Shown here: positions 1 through 9,981 of the stretch, one piece after another
How positions within the stretch are numbered: the first letter of the stretch is position 1
How the letters are laid out: each line of letters starts with the position of its first letter
Source of the DNA: Loripinus fragilis
Lineage: Eukaryota > Mollusca > Bivalvia > Lucinida > Lucinidae
Assembly: GCA_964019695.1 (NCBI GenBank)
Contig: OZ026516.1
Span: forward strand, 78,695,018-78,759,017
Direction: 5' to 3'
Length of the DNA stretch: 64,000 bases
The notes under the pieces: generated by a model
The model's input: the letters and a program-made list of their open reading frames with translations, nothing else
The model's database searches: none
What the model was told of the DNA's origin: nothing
Made by a program: the position numbers and the translations under genes

Positions 1-1215
1 TTTAATTTGGTAGTTAGATATGCAAATTATATAATATCCATATTCATGAATATTAATGAAAACTTCAGAAATGAGAGATAAAATCTCAGAAAAATTAAGG
101 GGTGTACATATAAAATTACCAATATCTCAGCTGCTATGCATCCTAGTGTATCAAACTTGGTGCCAAATTAATGCTTAGACATAATACTTTTACCATAAGT
201 TCAGCTTAGAAAAATAGTTAACATAAATAATTATGAATTTTAATTAAAACAGAAGAAATAAATGAAAAATCGCGGAAAAATCAAGGGGGGGTACTTACAA
301 ATCTAATAATATCTCAATCGCTAAGTGCCCTAAAGTACCAAAATTGGTTTTAAACTAATGTTTAGACAATAGTGTGTTTAACAAATTATCAAATTTTAGA
401 ATGGTCATATTATAATATTCATGAATATTGATGAAACCATGAGCATTTTGAGAAAAATACTCGAAAATGAAGGGGATATACCTACAAAATTACTCATATC
501 TCAGCAGCTTATAGCCCTTACGTAGCAAACAAGGTGCCAACTTATTGCTATGATACAGCCTCTTATCTCAATGGTAATATTTGCCAGTTGTCGCATTTTC
601 ATATTCATGAAAATTTATATAAACATTAGAATAAAGAGAAAAATTGCCGAAAAATGAATGGGGTATACCTACAAAATTACCAATATCTAGGCTGCTAATT
701 GCCCTAGAGTAGCAAACAATATACTTAATTTAAGTCTATGCATAACAGTTTTACCTAGTGGGAAGATATAAGAATTAACTAATTTGTTTAACATCAATAT
801 TAATAAAAACTTTAAAAATACAAGAAAAAAATGTTTACAAATTGATAGCAGTGTACCTACAAAATTACTCGTATCTCAGCTGCTTTAAATCTTACACTTT
901 TTTTCTTTTACTCAAAAACACTTAGTATTATGCTGCTTGATATGTTACCAAGCTTGCTACTATTGGGCAATTGAAAGCTAAGATATGAATCACTTTGTAG
1001 GTATACCCCCTTAATTTTCCTGTATTTTTCTCTAATTTCTCAGTTTTCATCAATATTCATGAGAATTTAAATTTGATGAAATATGAATTGGATCACTTTG
1101 GTAAACATGTTGTGTCTATGCATTGACTTAAAATCAGGTTTGGCACTATTGGGCGCTTAACTACTGAGATATGAGTCATTTTGGAAGTGCACCCCCTTGA
1201 TTTTTCCGCAATTTT
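1..1215. repeat. Diverged ~186-bp satellite, with orientation switch
   Basis: The motif 'tatctcagctgc' and variants recur near 123, 308, 494, 685 and 871, spacing about 186 bp, with 'aatattcatgaatatt' and 'ggggtatacctacaaaatta' in each unit. After about 935 the same sequence runs in the opposite orientation (gctgagatatgagtca type at ~979 and ~1163). Units are well diverged from one another. No gene is visible. Confidence 0.8.
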
Positions 1216-4135
1216 TATACCCCGCCACTAAAGTGTGGCGAGGTATTATGTTATACCCTTCGGTGTCTGTCCGTCTGTCCGTCCGTCCGTCCGCACCATT
1301 TCCGATCGATAACTTGAGTATTTATTCACGGATTTTTTTCAAATTTTGCATACATATTGTTATTGGTGATGAGTGGTATGGGATTGTTAATGGGCAAAAT
1401 TTGTCCATTTTTAACGGAGTTACTGCCCTTTTTATACCCCGCCACACGTTAGTGGCGAGGTATTATGTTATACCCTTCGGTGTCTGTCCGTCTGTCCGTC
1501 CGTCCGTCCGTCCGTCCGTCCGTCCGTCCGTCCGTCCGTGCTCACCATTTCCGATCGATAACTTGAGTATTTATTCACGGATTTTTTTCAAATTTTGCAT
1601 ACATATTGTTATCGGCGATGAGTGGTATGGGATTGTTAATGGGCAAAATCCGTCCATTTTTAACGGAGTTACTGCCCTTTTTCGTATTGGAAAAATGGTT
1701 TCTGGCCTGTTATTCCTTTACTGTTCATGATATCTGAATGAAACTTCACAGATATGTTGCACATCAAAGGTTACATATTGTGACTAAGGACCGTCACTCT
1801 GACCTTCCCAGTTTGTGAGTTATCCGCCCTTGATAGGTCTGAAAAAAGGTTTTTGACCTATTGTTCCTTTACTATATGGAATATCTGAATATAACTTCAC
1901 AGATTTGTTTCACATCAAAGGTAACATATTGTGACTAAGAACCGTCACTCTTACCTTTCCCGTTTGTGAGTTACTTGCCCTTGATTGAATTAAAAAATGT
2001 TTTTTACCCGTAGTTCCTTTACTATGTGGAATATTTAAATGAAACTTTACAGATATGTTTCACATCAAAGGTTACATACTGTGACAAAGAACCATCACTC
2101 TTACCTTTCCATTTCATGAGTTATCTGCCCTTGATTGATCTGAAAAATGGTTTTTGACCTGTAGTTCATTTACTATATGGAATATCTGAATGAAACTTCA
2201 CAGATATGTTGATCATCAAAGGTTACATATTGTGACTAAGGATCGTCACTCTTACCTTTCCAGATTGTGAGTTATCCACCCTTGATTGATCTGAGAATTG
2301 GTTTTTGGCCTGTAGTTTCTTTTACTATATGGAATATCTGAATGAAACTTCACAGATATGTTTCACATCAAAGGTTACATATTTTTAGTAAGGACCGTCA
2401 CCCTTACCTTTCCAGTTCATGAGTTATCCGCCCTTGATTGATCTGAAAAATGGTTTTTGACCTGTAGTTCATTTACTATATGGAGTATCTGAATGAAACT
2501 TCACAGATATGTTGACCATCAAAGGTTACATATTGTGGGTAAGGATCGTCACTCTTACCTTTCCAGATTGTGAGTTATCCACCCTTGATTGATCTGAGAA
2601 TTGGTTTTTGACCTGTAGTTCATTTCATCCGTCCTTGCTCACTGTTTCCGATCGATAACTTGAGTATTTATGCACAGAATTTTTTCAAATTTTGCATACA
2701 TATTGTTATTGGTGATGAGTGGTATGGGATTGTTAATGGGCAAAATCCGACCATTTTGGATGGAGTTACTGCCCTTTCTCCCTTTAAAAAATGGTTTCTG
2801 GCCTGTTATTCTTTTACTGTTTATGATATCTGAATGAAACTTCTCAGATATGTTGAACAGCAAAGGTTACATATTACAACGAAGGACCGTCACTCTTAAC
2901 TTTCCAGTTCATGAGTTATCCGCCCTTGATTAATCTGGAAAATGTTTTTGACCTGTAGTTCCTTTACTATATGAAATATCTGAATGAAACTTCACAGATA
3001 TGTTGACCATCAAAGGTTACATATTGTGAATAAGGACGTCATATCACTGTCTATCTCAGTTCTGTTGCTATTTAGGCATTATATATCTCACAAAATAACT
3101 TTTGGTGCCCCCAGCAGTGGCGGGGTATTACGCAGTGCTTGCGGCGCTTTTATTCGTATTGGAAAAATGGTTTCTGGCCTTTTATTCCTTTACTGTTCAT
3201 GATATCTGAATGAAACTTCACAGATATGTTGCACATCAAAGGTTACATATTGTGACTAAGGACCGTCACTCTGACCTTCCCAGTTTGTGAGTTATCTGCC
3301 CTTGATAGGTCTGAAAAAAGGTTTTTGACCTATTGTTCCTTTACTATGTGGAATATCTGAATATAACTTCACAGATATGTTTCACATCAAAGGTAACATA
3401 TTGTGACTAAGAACCGTCACTCTTACCTGTCCCGTTTGTGAGTTATCCGCCCTTGATTGAATAAAAAAATGTTTTTTACCCGTAGTTCCTTTACTATGTG
3501 GAATATTTGAATGAAACTTTACAGATATGTTTCACATCAAAGGTTACATACTGTGACAAAGAACCATCACTCTTACGTTTCCAGTTCATGAGTTATCTGC
3601 CCTTGATTGATCTGAAAAATGGTTTTTGACCTGTAGTTCATTTACTATATGGAATATCTGAATGAAACTTCACAGATATGTTGATCATCAAAGGTTACAT
3701 ATTGTGACTAAGGATCTTCACTCTTACCTTTCCAGTTCATGAGTTATCTACCCTTGATAGATCTGAAAAATGGTTTTTGACCTGTAGTTCATTTACTATA
3801 TGGAATATCTGAATGAAACTTCACAGATATGTTGAACATCAAAGGTTACATATTTTTAGTGAGGACCGTCACCCTTACCTTTCCAGTTCATGAGTTATCC
3901 GCCCTTGATTGATCTGAAAAATGGTTTTTGACCTGTAGTTCATTTACTATATGGAGTATCTGAATGAAACTTCACAGATATGTTGACCATCAAAGGTTAC
4001 ATATTGTGACTAAGGACGTCATATCACTGTCTATCTCAGTTCTGTTGCTATTTAGGCATTATATATCTCACAAAATAACTTTTGGTGCCCCCAGCAGTGG
4101 CGGGGTATTACGCAGTGCTTGCAGTGCTTTTATTC
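1216..4135 (+). mobile_element. Helentron/pearl-like tandem-core element, compound
   Basis: Starts with a hairpin (taccccgccac / gtggcgaggta at 1218-1247), repeated at 1433-1465, each followed by a (GTCC)n tract (1265-1294, 1484-1540) and a TTCCGATCGATAACTTGAG module. Then come many ~150-bp core repeats (each with 'cacagatatgtt' and 'ccgtcactcttacc'). Two 3' ends (3105-3152 and 4085-4130) carry agtggcggggta, the inverse of the 5' taccccgccact, plus a small cgca-loop-tgcg hairpin. Duplicated 5' and 3' ends mean two or more copies fused in tandem. The architecture fits non-autonomous Helentrons (pearl/HINE elements of bivalves); class is inferred. Confidence 0.65.
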
Positions 4136-5560
4136 ATTCTTTTCTTCTGTTTTCATTAAAATTCACAAATATTCATGATAAATATTTTTTCATATAATAC
4201 CTTATGGTAAAAGTGCAATGTCTAAGCATTGAATTGGCACTAGGTTTGATACACTGGAACACATGGTAGGTGAATATTTGTCATTTTATATGTACATCCC
4301 TTAATTTTTCTAAGATTTTTTCTTTCATCACAAAAGTTTTCATTAATATTCATGAATATGCAAATGAGATAATTTTCATATAGGACGACTGGATGAAAGA
4401 ACATATCAAATTGAATAACTGAGGATATAAAAACTGGCAACAATGGTGGTTTGATGATGTTTTTGTGCAGAAATATGTACATTTATGTTGTTTTTTTATG
4501 GTTTTACTTCATTTTTGTAGGTTTTCATTAATATTCATAAATATGCAAATTTGATTATTTACAAATCTGACCACAGGAAGAAAGACATGTGTCTAAGCTT
4601 TAATTTGACACCAATTTTAGTGCTCTAGGATAAGTAGAACCCTAGATATGATTGATTTTGTAGGCCTACCCCCAATCTCGAGAATCATATAATAGGTTGC
4701 CATGGAAACCATGCATTTTTACGTAGCATTTACCAAATTTCTTTCGAGGAGAACTTCGTTTCACATTCTGAGGGTCCCACTGAACTATTTGGCATGAATT
4801 TAAAAGGCCCTAGGAGTGCAGGATAGATCATACCTTAACCCCTCCCCTAGGCTTATGGTTTTTACGTGATTTTCCCTCATTTCTTTAAAGTTTTCATGCA
4901 TTTTCATAAATATTCAAATGAGATAATATTCATATAGGACCACTGGATGATTGGACCTGTCCAATTGTAACATTAATTATATTAAAACATGCAACAATGA
5001 CAATATTGGGATGAAATCAGCCTTTTTATATGTGTATTGATTTTCCCTTATTTTTTAGCGTTTTTATTAATATTCATGAATATGCAAATTATGCAAATAT
5101 GGTACGTTGCATTTTTGACCATGGAATGAAAGGCCTATGTCTTAGCTTTATTTTAGTACAAATTTTAGTAATCTACGACTAAGAGCAGCTGAGATAATAT
5201 TGATCTTGTACCTATACCCCCATTTGTGAACCCCATTTTTAATGTTTTCATAAATATTTATGAATATGCAAATTAGATAATTTGCATATGCAACGAGGGG
5301 ATAATAGGCCTATGTCTAAACTTTAATTTGGTATTAAGTTTAGTAGTCTAGGATAAGTAACAGCTGAGATATGAGTAATTTTGTGGGCAGACCCCCCTTC
5401 TCAAATTCGCTATGGGTTGCCATAGAAACCATGCAATTTCACATAGCCCAAACCAAATTTTTTTTTAGGACACCTTCGTTTCCCATCCAGGGTGTCCCAA
5501 TGAACAATTTGGCACCCATGAAAAATTGTCCTGGGGGGGGGGGGGGGTGCAAGGTAACCT
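4136..5560. repeat. Satellite continued, inverted orientation, higher-order duplication
   Basis: The inverted-orientation satellite units resume after the block at 1216-4135 (gagatatgagt-type motifs near 4644, 5187 and 5361). A longer module at about 4676-4850 (ataggttgccatggaaacca...) recurs at about 5398-5560, a higher-order spacing of about 720 bp. A G run sits near 5536-5548. No gene. Confidence 0.7.
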
Positions 5561-6070
5561 AAATTGGATGCCGGGGTACGGGACTTAAGAATGCATACCA
5601 TAAAAATTGTTTGTTTTTTTAAATTCTCATCCAAAAGATAGGTAAGAAAATATTTACATTTATTCTCAAAAAGTTTACTTATCTAAATCTATTACCATAT
5701 GTAAGCATCATTTCTCTACCCCCCTCCCCAGACACTGAAGAAAACACTTTTGTATTATATTTTGTGTAGATCCCATTGTTGGCATATCACTTGTTTCCAC
5801 AATATTTTTTGAACAGACAGCAGAATTTAATCCGCTTTGATCATTGGTTTTACTCATGCTTAGCGTGCCTGAGCAAGATTCCCAGACAGCTATTTTCTTG
5901 CACACCGAATAAGGATATCTGAGATATTACCCTGGGATAGAAAATCTTATCTTACCCAGGACGTCAAGTAACGTCATCATGTGAAATTGCATCTTAGCGT
6001 ATTCAGGGACTTAGAACTGGAAGCTTTAAAATAGATAAACAGTTGTGAGCAAGAAAAGAATCCATTTTTC
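5561..6070. other. No feature recognised (small hairpin only)
   Basis: AT-rich, no open frame of interest. One small inverted repeat, cctgggatagaa.../...cttacccagg, lies at about 5931-5960. Confidence 0.5.
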
Positions 6071-6193
6071 GTGTGAGTCTAGGATAGAGAAATCAGTCCC
6101 TCAGGCTCAGGATCACCGTTTGTCATCACTTGGCAAGCCTCGTGATGCCAAATGGCGATCCTCGGGACGGATTTTTCTATCCTACCCTCACAC
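6071..6193. mobile_element. Palindromic MITE
   Basis: Arms gtgtgag...taggatag (from 6071) and ctatccta..ctcacac (to 6193) pair over most of their length; 'gatcaccgtttg' faces 'caaatggcgatc' near the centre. A foldback-type non-autonomous DNA element with no coding capacity. Confidence 0.75.
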
Positions 6194-6284
6194 TCATGAT
6201 TCTTATAATACTACCCTGGTGTCCACGATAGTGCTCGCACCAGCGTTCAAAATTCTCATTTTAGTGTTTAATTATGAGATAAGG

Positions 6285-6680
6285 TAAAGATCAGGAATTG
6301 ATACAATCAAGTACCACACCTGACCTAGGACAACACATTGAAAAGTGATAAAAGCACAAGAAAACATCACATACAAGAGAGCCAAGAGGTCAGCTAGCAG
6401 GTGACCACAAGGCTGCAAGAAACTGTCATTGCAGAAGGTAAAGACAAACACAAAACACAAAAAGTTCCACAATGTAGCACCGCCTTGGAACGGTCAGTAA
6501 TAAAATCAATGGAGGGTTAAACTAGTTTCAGGGTACCAACCCAGGGATTTTTTTTTGGTGTCCTCAGGGGCCGAAATTCGGCCCCTTTCCCAATGGGATT
6601 TAGGTGACTTTTTTCCCAATTTGAAAAAAAAAAATCCCAATCTCAAAAAAAAAAAAAAAAATTTTTTTTTTAGAATTTTC

Positions 6681-6720
<40 letters not shown>

Positions 6721-7060
6721 GCTACATAATGACAATCTACTAGAATTGCATCCTATTTTCCTTCAATTTAATGGCAATAGTATGTGTAATAGCTAATTTG
6801 TTTTTAAACTGACCGAAAAATGCTGTTTTTGTTTGTTTAGAAAATTTCCCAATTTAGTGGTTTACTGTGCTAATTTTCCCAATCTGAAAGGCCCTAGGGC
6901 CCCTTCCCAAAATTGCAAAAAAATCCCTGCAACCTCACCCTTAGTTCAGATGTGGATCAAGACACATAGATGTTTGGTTTGCATGAAAGATCCCTGACTT
7001 ATCCTTGAACATATAAATCAAGATATATAAAGGAGATAAAGCAAAGATAAGATCTCATTA
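6285..7060 (-). mobile_element. Penelope-like element 3' tail, interrupted by a DNA element
   Basis: Matches the interspersed tail family seen repeatedly in this window (gatcaggaattgatacaatc..., cctaacttatc..., 'gatgtggatcaagacacata'). Two parts, 6285-6541 and 6930-7060, are separated by the TIR element at 6542-6929. The family is identified as Penelope-like because longer copies in the window carry reverse transcriptase sequence. Confidence 0.75.
6542..6929. mobile_element. Short TIR element (hAT-like MITE) with 5-bp TSD
   Basis: Terminal inverted repeats cagggattttttt / aaaaaaatccctg, flanked by direct repeats CAACC (6537-6541 and 6930-6934). 388 bp, no coding region. Interior holds A/T homopolymers and an (AC)n microsatellite at 6681-6719. 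The surrounding Penelope tail reads through when the element and one CAACC are removed, confirming the boundaries. CAGGG ends suggest a hAT relative; a 5-bp TSD is unusual for classical hAT. Confidence 0.8.
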
Positions 7061-8000
7061 TTTGCAAAGTTACCTATAAACCATATTTAGGTTCATCTTT
7101 GACATGATGCTATAAAAGTTTATGCTGTACCAACCAGCCCCACCTTGGTCATTGCAAGATCAAAAGCCACAGCTCTAGAATTTTCATGTTAAAGTTTAGC
7201 GTTAAAGTTTTTTTTAAGACTTAATTATTAGCTAACCCTATAGCCAATCTGTTTCATCTTTGACATGATAATGCATAGATTAGTGGTCCAAAAATTTCCG
7301 CAGCAATATTATCTCTATTCCCATATTGGTCCCATGGTCAAGGTCACAGAATTGTTAAGTTTTCTTTTGATGTTTTAAGACTCTGATTAAAATCAGATTA
7401 GAAATCACTGATTAAAATGCAGTGACGCTCACCTGAGCCAAAGGATCATGCGTGTGCTTATAGTATACCAATGCTTCTGTCATCCGTCAACATTTTCAAA
7501 CATCTTCTCCTCTGAAACCACTGAGCCAATTGAACTCAAATTTCAAAGACTCCTTATGATGGAGGAATGAAAGTTTGTTCAAATGGTCCTGGTCACATGA
7601 CCAAGATGGCCGCCACACCCTTAGGGTAAAAACCCTTTAAAATCTTCTTCTCCAGAACCAGAAGGCTGATGACTTTGGGACTTGGTATGTGGGGCCTACC
7701 AAGTTTATTCAAATGATGATCCTAGGTTGACCTTGACCTAATTAACATCAAGGTCAAATTCGCATCCAAATGCATTTTTCAAATGGTTTTGGTCACAGGA
7801 CCAAGATGGCCGCAACACCCATATATGGTAAAACCCCTTTAAAATCTTCTTCTCTGGAACCAGAAGTCCAATGACCTTAGGAGTTGGTATGTAGCATTGG
7901 AGATGTAGGGCCTACCAAGTTTATCCAATTGATGATCCTAGGTTGACCAACTTAACATCAAGGTCAGATTTGCATCCTAATGTAATTAAATGGGAAAATG
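7061..8000 (+). repeat. Tandem-core repeats, Helentron-like fragment
   Basis: Two diverged copies of a 'catctttgacatgat' module (7061-7420), then ctcacctgagcca at 7428, the 5' end seen again at 17683 and 30933, followed by two ~200-bp core units ('ggtcacatgaccaagatggc' at ~7590 and again at ~7790). No coding region and no recognisable 3' end. Confidence 0.55.
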
Positions 8001-8280
8001 TTTTAAAAGTTGATTATTTGAATTCTGTTGAAGCCGAAGTCATTATTTTTACGTGATATGTTAAACCTAATGAGACAAAGACTATAAATAAGTTCCAAAG
8101 ATGTGTGTGGTCCTGTTGCATATAATTTTTTATAAAACTTAGCACTAAAACATACTTGACAGGCGTTTGTTATGATCTGAATGATACTGAAGGTGATGGG
8201 ATTTATGTTTTGTTACTTACATGTTTCTCTCAAATAACCTTTCGTTGGGGGATATAAATTCGTCGATTTTTCTTGTTTTA

Positions 8281-8785
8281 TCCTGATCTTGACAATATGT
8301 TCGGTCTGTTAATGTGCCTTTAATCCTTTTCTTGACAATATGTTTTGGTCTGTTAATGTGCCTTTAATCCTAATTTTGACAAAGTGTTTTGATCTGACAA
8401 TGTGCTTTTAATCCTGTTCTTGACAATATTTTTTGGTCTGTTAATGTGCTTTTAATCCTGATCTTGACAATATGTTTTGATCAGTTAATGTGCCTAATCC
8501 TTATATTGACAATATGTTTTGGTCTGATAATGTGCCTATAATCCTTTTCTTAACAATATGTTATGGTCTGACAATGTGCTTTTAATCCTGATCTTGACAA
8601 TATGTCTTGGTCTGATAATGTGCCTATAATCTTTTTCTTAACAATATGTTTTGGTCTGACAATGTGCTTTTAATCCTAATCTTGACAATATATTTGAGTC
8701 TGACTCTGATAATGTGCCTTTAATCCTTATCTTAACAATATGTGTGCTTTAATCCTTATCTTGACAATATATTTAGGTCTGAAAA
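8281..8785 (+). repeat. 43-bp minisatellite, ~12 copies
   Basis: Unit 'taatcctgatcttgacaata' + 'tgttttggtctgttaatgtg' + cct repeats about twelve times with point changes and small deletions. No relation to the neighbouring elements is seen. Confidence 0.9.
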
Positions 8786-8819
8786 TGTTGTTTGTTGCAC
8801 TCCCAAATTATTTTACCAT

Positions 8820-9620
8820 GGAAGCAAATACTATCAAAAAGTGAGTATGATCAGGAAAGGCCACAATTACACACTGCAGACTAATCCATAGCACTGAGGA
8901 AGAGTCACAGCACATTTACAGTAATAAGACATCTGTCAGACAATAAAGCAAAGCAACCAGCTTTCTATTCCTCTTCAAGATGATTGCAAAACTAGAATGG
9001 ACACAAAGTAATGCATAACAAAACAAAGACAAACACAGAACCCCCACAAACAATGGGAAGTACATTAAACAATAGATCAACAACAAAAGAACCACTACCT
9101 TAGAAGAGTCAGCAGCCTAAGCCACCAGGGGGGCTTAAATGCAATTTACTGGCGCAAAATCTTCGCCCTAAATTCAGTTGTTGTTAAAACACAAAATTGG
9201 GTAGCTTATATGGAGGCTTCCTAACTTATCCAATGTATCATCACAGAGAAACAATCAAATTAAATTAACACATAATAATGAAACAAAGAAAAGAACTCAT
9301 GACTCACAGATAGTCAGAGCTAAAGAAAACCTCAAATTGAGCTACGGTTGGCCCAGCCAATGACAAGCATCAAGCACCAACCAAGGGATTAAAGCTTTAC
9401 ATCAGGATCGTCCTTGAGTCAGAGGCCTGACCCACCATCATGCAATTAAAGAGGAAACTATAGCTTTAAATTCTATGCTGCCTGATATCCATGTTGTATC
9501 CCACTATTTTATAATGTTTAATACCTTGTAATCTTTTTATGTTGATAACTTAAATTAGGCTTTCCAACAATTCTTTTAAATAAATAAACTAAATCGCCAT
9601 AAAATACAGGCTCTGATATG
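8820..9620 (-). mobile_element. Penelope-like element, 3' part, decayed
   Basis: Reverse-strand copy. 9591-9618 reads in reverse as SEPVFYGDLV, the C-terminal reverse-transcriptase-associated segment of this family; the rest is tail (a second tail subtype also seen at 48905 and 50525). Stops and frameshifts throughout. Ends about 280 bp before the first visible PGS1 exon, so it lies in the upstream PGS1 intron. Confidence 0.7.
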
Positions 9621-9903
9621 CTTGTTGCAGAAGAATTCTTTAAGCAAATATTATATTTAACAATCAATTTTGAGTGTCAGTAATAAAATTTATAAAAAGC
9701 ATTACAGAGTTTATGGTATCGATAACCTTATTTTAGTAACCCAAAGTCAAAAATTTGTTTCTTTTGTTGAAGTCGTCAACATGAGAACAACCCTGATCAG
9801 ATCTGGGTCCGTCATGGATGCAAAAGGCTACACAACAAGATCTGTCATGCTGGGCTGGGAAAAGGCTAATAGCATGATCATGTTTCTGTTCTACTTTTAT
9901 CAG

Positions 9904-9981
9904 GCCATGGTGGTAAAGGCAAAATCAAGAATTGTTATAGCATCACTGTACCTGGGAACTAGTCCTCTTGAGACAGAATTG
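9904..9981 (+). CDS. PGS1: PGS1 exon (first visible), 26 residues, phase 0 to 0
   Basis: Acceptor is ttttatcag at 9895-9903 and donor gtaagt starts at 9982. It encodes the segment ending in TSPLETEL, with ASLYLGT, the strand preceding the first phospholipase D half-domain of PGS1. Frame is open upstream, but the family alignment and the acceptor place the exon start at 9904. The last ~20 exon bases and the donor are the first unit of the 49-bp tandem repeat that follows. Confidence 0.93.

Noticed and set aside
1197..1730. 177-codon open frame rich in Ser-Val-Arg-Pro repeats
   Set aside because: It is a read-through of (GTCC)n tracts and two copies of the repeat module; no protein family and no splice or start context.
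6506..6743. Open frames with Cys-Val or Thr-His repeats
   Set aside because: Translation of the (AC)n microsatellite and A/T runs inside a MITE.
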